Positions 46,005 to 55,077 of a stretch of 64,000 nucleotides of DNA are shown piece after piece (within the stretch, counting starts at the first letter, position 1; the number at the start of each line of letters is the position of its first letter). The translations under genes and the position numbers were made by a program. Source of the stretch: Gemmatimonadota bacterium (lineage in GTDB: Bacteria; ARS69); the NCBI GenBank assembly GCA_030747075.1, contig JASLLL010000013.1, forward strand, positions 6,738-70,737. Direction: 5' to 3'. The notes beneath the pieces are model-generated. The model ran no database searches and was not told the DNA's origin. It was given only the letters and a program-made list of their open reading frames with translations.

Positions 46005-47399
46005 ATGAAGTGCCACCGCAATGCTCTTCGCCGGATTCCCTCGGTTGATCGGGTGCTTGGTGCTCCCGTTCTCCACGACCTTCTTCGGGATGAACCGCGT
46101 CCTCTCGTCCTTCGATTCGTGCGAGCTCATCTGGAGGGTCTTCGCGCACGGATTCTGAGCGGCGACATGGAACCCACTCCATCGCCCGAAGAGGTGGCTG
46201 CGGATATCGCGCGGCGTGTCCGGGAGCGTCCTCGCGGTCTTGCCCGTGTGTTGAACGCCACGGGAGTGGTCCTCCACACCAACCTGGGTCGTGCGCGTCT
46301 GGCGCCGGAAGCGGTGGAGGCCGTTCTGGAGGCGGCGGGAGGCGCGTGCGATCTGGAGTTCGATCTCGAGACCGGCCGGAGGTCCCGGCGGGGTGTGCAT
46401 GTGGAAGAACGCCTGGTCGAAGTCTCCGGGTTCGAATCCGCCCTGGTGGTGAACAACAACGCGGGCGGTCTCGTTCTGGCTCTGAACGAACTGTCCCAGG
46501 GGCGCGAGGCCATTGTCTCCCGGGGAGAGCTCGTTGAGATTGGCGGGTCGTTCCGGATTCCGGATGTGATGGCACGAACGGGTGCCAGGCTGGTGGAAGT
46601 GGGGACCACGAACCGCACCCACCTTGCGGATTACGAACAGGCGATCGGTCCGGACACGGCGGTTCTCGTCAAGGTGCATCGGTCGAACTTCCGGCAGGAG
46701 GGATTCGTCTCCGAACCGACGCTCGCGGAACTGGTGGAAGTGGGTCGGCATCGGGGGGTTCCCGTTCTCCACGATCTGGGGAGCGGACTTCTCCGCGCCA
46801 TTGCCGGGGCCGAATCGGAGCCCACGCTGGCCGAGAGTCTTGCCGCCGGAGTGGACCTGGTGGCCATGTCGGGGGACAAACTGCTTGGGGGTCCACAAGC
46901 CGGGATTCTCCTGGGCAGGCGTGAACTTGTGGACCGGCTCCGGGGGAACCCGCTGGCCCGCGCTCTTCGCGTGGACAAGATGACGCTCGCAGCGCTTGCG
47001 GCGACGCTGGATCTGCTGGAAGATGGCGACCGGGCGGTGGAGCGCGTGCCCACACTGCGCTCGCTGGTGGCGACCCCGGCGGAACTGGAGTCTCGGGCTT
47101 CGTGGATCGCGGAGGGGCTCTCGGCCATTCCGGGCATGACGGTCCGCACGATGCCCGGTCTCGGAGAGGTCGGCGGAGGCGCAGTTCCGGCAAGGGGACT
47201 GCCGACCACCATGGTCGGGTTGTCGCTGCAAGGGATGTCGGCGCGGAATCTGGCGGAGGAACTTCGTCGGATGCCGCTTCCTGTGGTTGCGCGGATCGTG
47301 GATGAAGAGGTGCTCCTCGATCCACGCAGTCTGGATCCGGGTGAGGATGCGGAGTGTGTTCGGGCCATTGCGGAATGGTCTGAACGCCGGGGAGGATGA
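46005..47399 (+). CDS. selA: L-seryl-tRNA(Sec) selenium transferase
   Basis: PLP enzyme (464 aa) converting Ser-tRNA(Sec) to Sec-tRNA(Sec) with selenophosphate. RRIPSVDRVL is the usual N-terminal motif; NATGVVLHTNLGRA, VVNNNAGGLVLAL, GGSFRIPDVM, VGTTNRTHLADYEQAI and SGDKLLGGPQAG follow, with Lys292 as the PLP lysine. Length equals E. coli SelA. ATG 46005 lacks a clear Shine-Dalgarno. selB, selC and selD are not here, so the rest of the Sec machinery must lie elsewhere. Confidence 0.96.
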   Translation: MKCHRNALRRIPSVDRVLGAPVLHDLLRDEPRPLVLRFVRAHLEGLRARILSGDMEPTPSPEEVAADIARRVRERPRGLARVLNATGVVLHTNLGRARLAPEAVEAVLEAAGGACDLEFDLETGRRSRRGVHVEERLVEVSGFESALVVNNNAGGLVLALNELSQGREAIVSRGELVEIGGSFRIPDVMARTGARLVEVGTTNRTHLADYEQAIGPDTAVLVKVHRSNFRQEGFVSEPTLAELVEVGRHRGVPVLHDLGSGLLRAIAGAESEPTLAESLAAGVDLVAMSGDKLLGGPQAGILLGRRELVDRLRGNPLARALRVDKMTLAALAATLDLLEDGDRAVERVPTLRSLVATPAELESRASWIAEGLSAIPGMTVRTMPGLGEVGGGAVPARGLPTTMVGLSLQGMSARNLAEELRRMPLPVVARIVDEEVLLDPRSLDPGEDAECVRAIAEWSERRGG

Positions 47400-47406
47400 G
47401 GGGATC

Positions 47407-48702
47407 ATGACCACTTGGACGGGCTTTCGTTCACCCGAAGCGGCTTCCGAGGATTTGGGAGTGCCCCTTCTGGGAGTGCTCGCGTCACCGGAGGCCCAGG
47501 GCACGCACCACCCCGTCCGACCTCCCGCCACAGACGACATCCCTGCGTTTCGCCAGGTGGCTCGTGCGGTGGCGGCGCTTCTGCATGCCCGACCGGGCCC
47601 GGTCTGTCTTGTCGGGGATATGCCCCCCGCCGCGCGAAGTGCGGTCTCTTCAGGGATCGCGTGGGCATTGGCCGAATCCGCTCCGGTGGTGCTGGTGGAT
47701 GCAGATATTCGGTCGGCCTGTCTGGCGTTTGATGATCAGGGGCGCGCGCAGGAAGGGCTGGTGGATGTGCTCCGCTACGGTGTTCGGTCCCCTCGTGTTG
47801 TCGCTCCGACGGAAGTCCCGGGCGTTCATTTGCTTCCCGCGGGATCGGGCACGGTGGATGTGGAGGGAACCTACCGATCCGAGTCCGTTGCCTCGCTCTT
47901 CGAAGATCTGGGGAGTGGTGGAGATCTCGTACTGGTGCACGGACCGGATGCTGCGGACATGATCTCAGCGAAACGGTTCTTTTCCAGCATTCCGACCGTG
48001 CTTCTCCTCCACGAGTTCGGATACTCGGAAGCGGAGCGAACGCGGTCCGTCGCCACGACCGTGGGCGCGGAGCGTTGCGCGGGACTGATCACGATCGGGG
48101 AGTCCGGGGCTGATGAGGAAGTGCACGCCACCGACCCGGCGGACGAACCGATCGTCGAGCAGGGGCCGACGGCCTATCCGGGCGCAGACTCCGGGAGAGT
48201 GGCGGACCTCGTGGACGAGTTCGCGTCCGGGCAAACGGACGGAACTCCTTCCACCGACGCGCGAAGCCATGCCCGGACCTTCCTTTGGCTGGCGGGAGCC
48301 GCCCTTGCGGCAACGCTGTTGATCCTGCTGCCGAAGTGGAGCGGGCGCTTCGCCGAGCCGCCCGCCGAGGCGCCCCCGGTCGCCGGGACGCCGCCTGCCG
48401 AGCCGCCGGTGGTGGGGCCTCGCTTTGGCGTTCATGTGACATCATTCCGCTCGCCGGAACTGGCCGCTCACGAGGTTTCGCTCCTTGTGGGCGCAGGAGT
48501 GCCTGCCGTCCATCGTCGGGTGGATGTGCCGGGACAGGGAAGCTGGTTTCGCGTATTTGCGGGACCGTGCGATACGCGCGAGGAGGCGAACCGCCTTCTT
48601 GCCCACATCCGTGAACAGGACATTCGGGGTTTCGCTCAGGTCCGGATCCTCCCCCCCGGGGAATCCGCGGACGGGTCGGGCGGGGGATGGGAGAATCGAT
48701 GA
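47407..48702 (+). CDS. degenerate BY-kinase/ParA-like domain protein with TM helix and SPOR domain
   Basis: 431 aa from ATG 47407. Residues ~30-230 have the layout of the CpsD/Wzc P-loop domain: IPAFRQVARAVAALL, Walker A' APVVLVDADIRSACLAF, GLVDVLRYGVRSP, VHLLPAGSG and LVLVHGPDAADM. The Walker A position instead reads LVGDMPPAARSAVSS, without GK[ST], so ATP binding is doubtful. A hydrophobic helix (WLAGAALAATLLILLP, ~295) and a Pro-rich stretch lead to a C-terminal SPOR domain (FGVHVTSFRSPELAAHEV ... WFRVFAGPCDTREEANRLL) that binds denuded septal peptidoglycan. No Tyr cluster is seen. It may link envelope glycans to division. Confidence 0.7.
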   Translation: MTTWTGFRSPEAASEDLGVPLLGVLASPEAQGTHHPVRPPATDDIPAFRQVARAVAALLHARPGPVCLVGDMPPAARSAVSSGIAWALAESAPVVLVDADIRSACLAFDDQGRAQEGLVDVLRYGVRSPRVVAPTEVPGVHLLPAGSGTVDVEGTYRSESVASLFEDLGSGGDLVLVHGPDAADMISAKRFFSSIPTVLLLHEFGYSEAERTRSVATTVGAERCAGLITIGESGADEEVHATDPADEPIVEQGPTAYPGADSGRVADLVDEFASGQTDGTPSTDARSHARTFLWLAGAALAATLLILLPKWSGRFAEPPAEAPPVAGTPPAEPPVVGPRFGVHVTSFRSPELAAHEVSLLVGAGVPAVHRRVDVPGQGSWFRVFAGPCDTREEANRLLAHIREQDIRGFAQVRILPPGESADGSGGGWENR

Positions 48703-51700
48703 ATCTCAAGAAGATTGAGCTGTTCGGGTTCAAGTCTTTCATGCGGAAGCTGGACTTCCACTTCAGCGACGGGATCACCGTCATCGTGGGTCCGAACGGG
48801 TGTGGCAAGACGAATGTCACGGATGCACTGCGATGGGTTCTCGGCGAGACGAACGCACGCATGTTGCGCGGGAGCCGGATGGAGGATCTCATCTTCAACG
48901 GCGCGGGCGCATACAAGCCGTTGAATGTTGCGGAGGTCAGCCTTTCGATCGACAACTCCTCGGGCATTCTCCCCACGGAGTACACGGAAGTCACCGTGAC
49001 TCGTCGTGTTCTGCGCAACGGCGAGTCCGAGTTTCTCCTGAACAAGATTCCCTGTCGCCTGAAGGACATCACCGAACTCCTCATGGACACGGGGCTGGGC
49101 AGCAGGGCGTACTCCATCATCGAGCGGGACATGGTCGAGATGGTCCTGTCGGATCAGCCGGAGAAGCGACGCGAGCTTCTGGAAGAGGCGGCCGGAATCA
49201 GCAAGTACAAGACCCGCGAAAGGCAGGCCCGGCGAAAGCTGGAAGCCACCGACGAAGACCTCCAGCGAATCACCGACATCCTTGCCGAAGTGGAGCGTCA
49301 GGTGCGCTCCCTGAAGCGGCAGGTGGGCGCGGCTCGCCGGTATCAGGAAGTACGGGATCGGCTGAAGGGGCTGGAAGTGTCGCTGGCCGCGTGTGATCTC
49401 TCGTCCATTCACAAGGAGAGGGCTTCGCTGGACGAGGGGGTTGCGGAACATCGTACGGAGCGTGACGGCGCGCAGGCCCGGATTGCGGCCATGGAGGCGT
49501 CGATTGAGGAACTGCGCCTGAAGTCCGCGGACGCGGAGACGCGGCTGTCAGGAATCCAGTCGGAGGTGGACGAACTGGCGGAGGCCGCCCGGGACGCGGA
49601 GTCGAACAACCGCGTGCGGAAGGAGCGTCGCGATGCCTTCTCCGGATCGGCACGACGCCTCGCCTCCGAGAAGGAGGATCTGACGCGCAGCATTCAGGAC
49701 GGAACGGAACGGGCGGAGGAACTCCACAGCGAGAGGGAGCAGCGCTCCACGGATCTGGAGGGGTTGGAGGGGGAACTGAAAGAAGCCCGGGAGTCTCTGG
49801 ATCGGGTGGAGTCAGACCTGGGTGAGAGGCGCTCGGCGCTGGAGTCCGCACGCGAAGCTTCAGCGGGGGCTGCGAAAACGCTTTCGGATCATGTATCAGA
49901 ACTTTCCGGGATGGTGGCGCACGGGGCGCACCTCGCGGACCGTGATGCGGCGTTGTCGGCGGAGGCGGACTCGCTGCGGCGCGCGTTGGAAGCCCGGCGG
50001 GAGGACGCCCGTTCGGAGGCGGACCGATCGGAGCAGTCGCGCACGGAGTGGGAGCGTCTGGAGGAGCGTGCGGCCGAATGCCGTCGGCGGATGGAAACGC
50101 TCGAGGAGAAGCGGGAGAACATCCGCGAAGAGGAGAGTGCGCATTCGCTGGAAGCTCAGGCGGCGCAGTCCGCGTTGGAGATGCTTCGGGGTCTGCACGA
50201 GAGTTTTGAAGGATACGGCAAGGGTGCGCAGTCGCTGCTGGCGAATGGCGGGAGTGAGCGTCTCACCGCGCTTGCTGACTCACTTCGCGTCCCGCGCGAA
50301 GACCTGATCCCCGCGATCGATTCCGCTCTGGAGTCGGCCGCCCATTGCCTGGTCGCCCCGGATTCCGGGGCCGCCGTGGAAGCGGTTCGCTCGTTGAAGG
50401 CGGGCGGCGGTCGCGCGACGCTGCTCGACCTGGAGGCGTTCCGGTCGTCAGGCAACGGAGCCACGCTGCCGGAGGTGGCGGATTCGTCCGTAGTAGGCCC
50501 GGCGCGATCGTTTCTGGAAGTCAGCGACGAGTTCACGCCGGTGCTGGATGCGCTCCTTGCGAGCGCGGTCATCGTGGAGACGCTGGAGGACGCCGTGCGT
50601 CTCTCGAATGTCCCCGCGTATGCGGGATTGCGGTTCATCGCCCGCGACGGAGACTGGGCTTCGGCGCCTGGCGTCATCCATGGCGGAAGTGGCGAACACT
50701 CCCCGGGTTCGAGTGTGCTGGGCAGGGCGGGTCGTATCGAGAATCTGGAAGGACTCGTGACGAGCGCGGGGGAGAAGCGGGAAGACGCGCGCCGTCGCGC
50801 AGAAGAACTCGCGTCCGAGCGGGATCGCGTTCGGACGGAGATCGAGGAAGCGGACCGTCTTCGGGAAGCAGCACGTCAGGCGGCTTCCGAAGCGGGAACG
50901 GCGGTCGAGCGTCTCGGTGCTTCGATTGAGGCGGCGGAAACGCGCGACACCGCGATCCGTGCAGAGCGCGACGAACTCGCGAAGCGGGAGGACGGTCTCT
51001 CCCGGGAGCGGGAGAAGTGTGAGCGGATCGTGGAAGAGGCTCGCGCCCAAGAGAAGAGACTGGGCGACGAACAGGCTCTTCGAGAGTCGGAACTGGTCGC
51101 GTCCACGGAGGACCGGGACGGCGTGCGCGATCGAGTCCACGGCTGCGAAGTTGCACGAACGAGAGTCGCCGGGGAACGGGAGAAGCTGGAACTGGAGATC
51201 GCGCGAATCGAAGAGAGCCGTCGAAGCGACGAAGCGGGGATCAAACGGCGTGACGAGGAGATCGGTTCCATTGATCGCTCCGTGGGAGAGCTGGACCGGA
51301 AGATGGACGAGGGGCGTGCCGTCCATGCGGAGCGATCGCGTGAACTGGACGGGCGACGGCATGTGCGCGACGACATCGCCCGGGGGCGCACCGGCGTGTT
51401 GGAAGAACTGCGGCAGCATGAAGAAGAACGAAACCGATGGATGCGTCTTCGGGATGACGCCACCGAAGGAGTCCATCAGTCGGAGATGGCACTCACCGGG
51501 CTCACCTCGCGGGAGTCCGAACTGGTGGAGCGAATCCGCAGGGAGTTCGAGACGGACCTTACCCTTCCCGATGCCATCGCGGTCCACGGAGATCTGGTGC
51601 GGGCACCGGAAGAGGAACAGGAGTCTGCCCGAACGGAGATGGAAGAGCTTCGCACGCAGATTCGTCGGATGGGCGGGGTCAACCTCGTGGCGCTGGACCA

Positions 51701-52346
51701 GTACGATCGCGAGTTTGCGCGGCAGGAGTTCCTGCAGACGCAGAAGCAGGATCTTGAGGAAGCTCGCGAAGCGCTCCGCCGCACCATTCGCAAGATCAAC
51801 CGCAAGGCGCGGACGCTGTTCATGGAAACGCTGGAGGAGGTGCGCGTTCACTTCCAGAAGACCTACTCGACGCTGTTCGAAGGCGGACAGGCGGACATTC
51901 GCCTCGTCGGGGAAGAGGATCCGCTGAACGCTCCCATCGAGCTCTTTGCACGGCCGAAGGGGAAGAAGCTCGGCAGCATCTCTCTCCTGTCCAGCGGGGA
52001 GCGTGCCCTGACGGCGGTGGCCTTCCTGTTCGGAATCTATCTGGTGAAGCCGAGTCCCTTCTGTATCCTGGACGAGGTCGACGCACCGCTGGATGACATG
52101 AACATCGGGCGGTTCATCGAGATGCTCCGTGAAGTCGCGGGGAAGACGCAGTTCGTCATGATTACGCACAACAAGAAGACGATGGAAGTGGCGGACTACA
52201 TCTACGGCGTCACCATGGAAGAGCCGGGAATCTCCAAGCTCGTTTCGGTTCGTCTCGGGCGCGAAGATGCGGATCCCGAGGCGGAACGCGAGCGTCTCCG
52301 CGAGATCGATCGCGACGGGGTTCTGGTCGAGGAAGGTGCCGCTTGA
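48699..52346 (+). CDS. smc: chromosome segregation protein SMC
   Basis: 1215 aa. ATG 48699 gives MNLKKIELFGFKSF. The N-terminal ATPase half has GPNGCGKTN, the hinge lies near 500-660 (LLANGGSERLTALADSLRVP ... SVLGRAGRIENLEG), and the two coiled-coil arms are rich in Glu/Arg. The C-terminal half has the signature LLSSGERALTAVAFLFGIYL and Walker B FCILDEVDAPLDD. The signature reads LSSGE instead of the common LSGGE. It overlaps its upstream gene by 4 nt and ftsY by 4 nt. Confidence 0.97.
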   Translation: MNLKKIELFGFKSFMRKLDFHFSDGITVIVGPNGCGKTNVTDALRWVLGETNARMLRGSRMEDLIFNGAGAYKPLNVAEVSLSIDNSSGILPTEYTEVTVTRRVLRNGESEFLLNKIPCRLKDITELLMDTGLGSRAYSIIERDMVEMVLSDQPEKRRELLEEAAGISKYKTRERQARRKLEATDEDLQRITDILAEVERQVRSLKRQVGAARRYQEVRDRLKGLEVSLAACDLSSIHKERASLDEGVAEHRTERDGAQARIAAMEASIEELRLKSADAETRLSGIQSEVDELAEAARDAESNNRVRKERRDAFSGSARRLASEKEDLTRSIQDGTERAEELHSEREQRSTDLEGLEGELKEARESLDRVESDLGERRSALESAREASAGAAKTLSDHVSELSGMVAHGAHLADRDAALSAEADSLRRALEARREDARSEADRSEQSRTEWERLEERAAECRRRMETLEEKRENIREEESAHSLEAQAAQSALEMLRGLHESFEGYGKGAQSLLANGGSERLTALADSLRVPREDLIPAIDSALESAAHCLVAPDSGAAVEAVRSLKAGGGRATLLDLEAFRSSGNGATLPEVADSSVVGPARSFLEVSDEFTPVLDALLASAVIVETLEDAVRLSNVPAYAGLRFIARDGDWASAPGVIHGGSGEHSPGSSVLGRAGRIENLEGLVTSAGEKREDARRRAEELASERDRVRTEIEEADRLREAARQAASEAGTAVERLGASIEAAETRDTAIRAERDELAKREDGLSREREKCERIVEEARAQEKRLGDEQALRESELVASTEDRDGVRDRVHGCEVARTRVAGEREKLELEIARIEESRRSDEAGIKRRDEEIGSIDRSVGELDRKMDEGRAVHAERSRELDGRRHVRDDIARGRTGVLEELRQHEEERNRWMRLRDDATEGVHQSEMALTGLTSRESELVERIRREFETDLTLPDAIAVHGDLVRAPEEEQESARTEMEELRTQIRRMGGVNLVALDQYDREFARQEFLQTQKQDLEEAREALRRTIRKINRKARTLFMETLEEVRVHFQKTYSTLFEGGQADIRLVGEEDPLNAPIELFARPKGKKLGSISLLSSGERALTAVAFLFGIYLVKPSPFCILDEVDAPLDDMNIGRFIEMLREVAGKTQFVMITHNKKTMEVADYIYGVTMEEPGISKLVSVRLGREDADPEAERERLREIDRDGVLVEEGAA

Positions 52347-53305
52347 TCGGGAGGCTGGGTCGCGGATTTGCGCGGCTCCGTGACGGCCTGAAGAAGTCCC
52401 GCGACGCGCTCGGTGACGGCGTACGCGGTGCCATTGGCAAGCGCACTGCCGTGGACGAAGAGTTGTGGGAGGAGATCGAGGAACTCCTGATCGTGAGCGA
52501 TGTCGGACCGGGTACGGCCATGGACATCGTGTCGGATCTGCGCGCGGAGTCGCGCAAGTGGTCGGGGCTTGCGGAAGAGGAACTGCTGGGGGCGCTGCAC
52601 CGGGCCATCGCGTCGCGTGTCGGGGCGGGGCAGGATGTGGACGCTTTCCCCCGATCCCCACTGGAGGACTCTCCGGCGGTGGTTCTTCTGGTGGGCGTGA
52701 ACGGAACCGGGAAGACCACGACTGCCGCCAAGCTCGCCCATCGCTTTCTGTCGGAGGAGAAGCGTGTCGTGCTTGCCGCGGCGGATACCTTCCGCGCCGC
52801 CGCCGCCGAACAGCTGCAGGTCTGGGGAGAGCGCACGGGAGTCCCCGTCATCCGGGGGGAAGACGGGGGAGATGCCGCCTCCGTCGCGTTTGACGCGCTG
52901 CAGTCTGCGATCGCAAAGAAGGCGGATGTCCTGATCGTCGACACCGCCGGGCGACTGCACACCAAGAGTCACCTCATGGAAGAACTGGTGAAGATCCGTC
53001 GCGTTCTGGGCCGAGCCCTGGACGGGGCGCCGCAGGAGGTTCTGCTCGTGCTGGATGGAACCACCGGGCAGAATGCGGTGGCGCAGGCCCGGATCTTTTC
53101 CGAAACGCTCGGGATCACGGGAGTCATTCTGACGAAGCTCGACGGCACAGCGCGCGGTGGTGTGGTTCTGGCGGTTCATGCGGAACTGGGAGTTCCGATT
53201 CGGTTCGTGGGCGTGGGAGAGGGCATGGAAGATCTCCAGGTGTTCGATCCGGCGGCTTTCGCGGAAGCGCTGGCACCGTCTCCCGAGAAGAACCACCGGG
53301 AGTGA
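52343..53305 (+). CDS. ftsY: signal recognition particle receptor FtsY
   Basis: SRP-receptor GTPase (320 aa). TTG 52343 overlaps the smc stop. The N domain is helical (VDEELWEEIEELLIVSDVG), the G domain has GVNGTGKTTTAAKLAH, DTFRAAAAEQL, DTAGRLHTKSHLMEELVK and TKLDGTARGG. The acidic A domain of E. coli FtsY is missing, as in many bacteria. smc-ftsY is a common pair. The SRP RNA at 3036 belongs to the same targeting pathway. Confidence 0.97.
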   Translation: MIGRLGRGFARLRDGLKKSRDALGDGVRGAIGKRTAVDEELWEEIEELLIVSDVGPGTAMDIVSDLRAESRKWSGLAEEELLGALHRAIASRVGAGQDVDAFPRSPLEDSPAVVLLVGVNGTGKTTTAAKLAHRFLSEEKRVVLAAADTFRAAAAEQLQVWGERTGVPVIRGEDGGDAASVAFDALQSAIAKKADVLIVDTAGRLHTKSHLMEELVKIRRVLGRALDGAPQEVLLVLDGTTGQNAVAQARIFSETLGITGVILTKLDGTARGGVVLAVHAELGVPIRFVGVGEGMEDLQVFDPAAFAEALAPSPEKNHRE

Positions 53306-53319
53306 AAGGGAGCGGGCGA

Positions 53320-55077
53320 ATGCAGGATGATTCCGCACGCCATGAGGGTCCGGAGGAGGTTCGCTCTCAGCGGGATCGGCTGCTGCGCGAGAACGAATCC
53401 CTCGGGCGAAGGATCGTGCACAACGATCTGGAGCGGAAGCGCACGGCCGATCAGGTCGCCCATCTCTTCCGGATTACGGCGGCAGTTCTGGCAGCGGGAG
53501 ATCTGGAAGAACAGCTGGAACTCGTCGCGCACGGGATTGTGACGGCCTGCAACTACCGCCGCTGTCTCATCAACCTGTTTGATGATGAAGGCCGCGTGTG
53601 GAAGCGCGCCCACGCGGGGCTCGGGCAGGAGGAAGCCGCGGCACTGACCGAGGCACCGCTGCTCACTCCGGAAGAACGCGCACGCATTCTCGATGAGCGC
53701 CACCGCATCGGCAACTCGTACTTCGTGCCGCACGACTCCAGCCTCGCGCAGGACTTGGCGGACACCGGCGTCTCGTCTCGCCGGGCTGAAGATGAGTTCC
53801 TCGATTGGCACCCGGAGGACTTCCTCTTCGTCCCGCTCCATGGAATGGACGAGCGTCTTGTCGGTACGGTCTCCGTAGACGATCCGCAGGACGGTCGCCG
53901 CCCGACTGCGGGAAGCTTGACGGTCCTGGAACTCTTCGCCCGGGAAGCGGCCTTCGCGATCGAACAGAGCACTCTGCTGCGGAAGCTGGAAGAGACCCGA
54001 AGCTACCTGAACAATGTAGTCGCCGGTTCCCGGGACGCCATTGTGACGACGGATGTCGAGGGTCGGATCGTGCTGTGGAATGCGGGCGCGGAACGGATGC
54101 TCGGCTGGAAGCAGGAAGAGATTTCCGGGAAGAGTGTTCTGACGGTTTATGAGGACGAGTCCAGTGCACGCGCCACGATGAAGGCGCTCCGAAGCGGACA
54201 GGATGAGGACGCCGCGGAGGTGAAAGAGACCATTCTCGTTTCGAAGGACGGGGATCGCATTCCCGTATCGCTGTCGGCGTCCGCGCTGTTGGACGAGACG
54301 GGGCGCTTCATCGGGACGGCGGGCATCTCGCGCGATCTGCGCCCGTGGAAGAAGCTGGAGAAGCGGCTTCTGGAAGCGGAAAAGGCGACCACCATCCGCG
54401 AACTGGCTGCGAGTCTGTGCCATGAGACGAACAACTTCCTGGAGACGATCCTCTCGGCGGGGCAGGTCTCCCTCCTGACGCTGGACCGCGACGAGATCTG
54501 CCGGATGTATGAGGCAGCGGGGAAGGAGAGTGAGTTGTCGGCAGAAGTGGATCGGCTGACGGTGATCTCCCAGGAAGCGCTGAAGATCGCCGCGCTGACG
54601 AACCGTCTGCAGCATGTCGCTCGCGGTGGAACCTATGAGACGGTCGAGTATATCCACGACATGAAGATGGCCGACCTCCCCGAGGGGCCGGGGCTCTCCG
54701 GGCGGATTCTTGTGGCGGATGACCGCGAGTACATCCGCCGGTTTCTGAAGGACTTTCTCGTGCTGGAAGGGTTCCAGGTGGATACCGCGGAAGATGGACG
54801 GGAGGCGGTGGAGATGGCGTGCGCTTCCCACTATGATGTGGTGCTCTCGGACATCAAGATGCCGCACCGAAACGGGTACGAGGTATTCGAGCAGGTGCGG
54901 GCGGAATCCCCCGATACGCGGGTCATCCTGATGACGGCCTACGGATACGACCCGACTCACTCCATCGCCCGTGCCTCGGACGAAGGGCTGGGTGCCGTGC
55001 TCTTCAAGCCCTTCCAGATGGCACGCGTCCGCGCGGTCATCACCGAGGCGCTCGCCGCGGGGAATGACGCTTCGTGA
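53320..55077 (+). CDS. GAF-PAS-DHp-receiver protein lacking a kinase ATPase domain
   Basis: 585 aa from ATG 53320 (GGGAGCGGG upstream). A short coiled coil is followed by a GAF domain (~40-225), a PAS domain (~235-350: SRDAIVTTDVEGRIVLWNAGAERML) and a DHp-like helix pair with LAASLCHETNNFLETILSAG (His368). No N, G1 or G2 box of a HATPase domain follows; a receiver starts near 465 (RILVADDREYIRRFLKDFL, phospho-Asp511 in LSDIKMPHRNGYE, Lys in LFKPF). It may be a phosphorelay or pseudokinase regulator using a partner kinase. It may be co-transcribed with ftsY. Confidence 0.85.
   Translation: MQDDSARHEGPEEVRSQRDRLLRENESLGRRIVHNDLERKRTADQVAHLFRITAAVLAAGDLEEQLELVAHGIVTACNYRRCLINLFDDEGRVWKRAHAGLGQEEAAALTEAPLLTPEERARILDERHRIGNSYFVPHDSSLAQDLADTGVSSRRAEDEFLDWHPEDFLFVPLHGMDERLVGTVSVDDPQDGRRPTAGSLTVLELFAREAAFAIEQSTLLRKLEETRSYLNNVVAGSRDAIVTTDVEGRIVLWNAGAERMLGWKQEEISGKSVLTVYEDESSARATMKALRSGQDEDAAEVKETILVSKDGDRIPVSLSASALLDETGRFIGTAGISRDLRPWKKLEKRLLEAEKATTIRELAASLCHETNNFLETILSAGQVSLLTLDRDEICRMYEAAGKESELSAEVDRLTVISQEALKIAALTNRLQHVARGGTYETVEYIHDMKMADLPEGPGLSGRILVADDREYIRRFLKDFLVLEGFQVDTAEDGREAVEMACASHYDVVLSDIKMPHRNGYEVFEQVRAESPDTRVILMTAYGYDPTHSIARASDEGLGAVLFKPFQMARVRAVITEALAAGNDAS

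Noticed and set aside
54978-55077. Small open frames across the junction of the receiver protein and the YfhO-like gene
   Set aside because: Coding is fully explained by the two overlapping genes; the other frames give low-complexity Pro/Arg/Ser-rich products.
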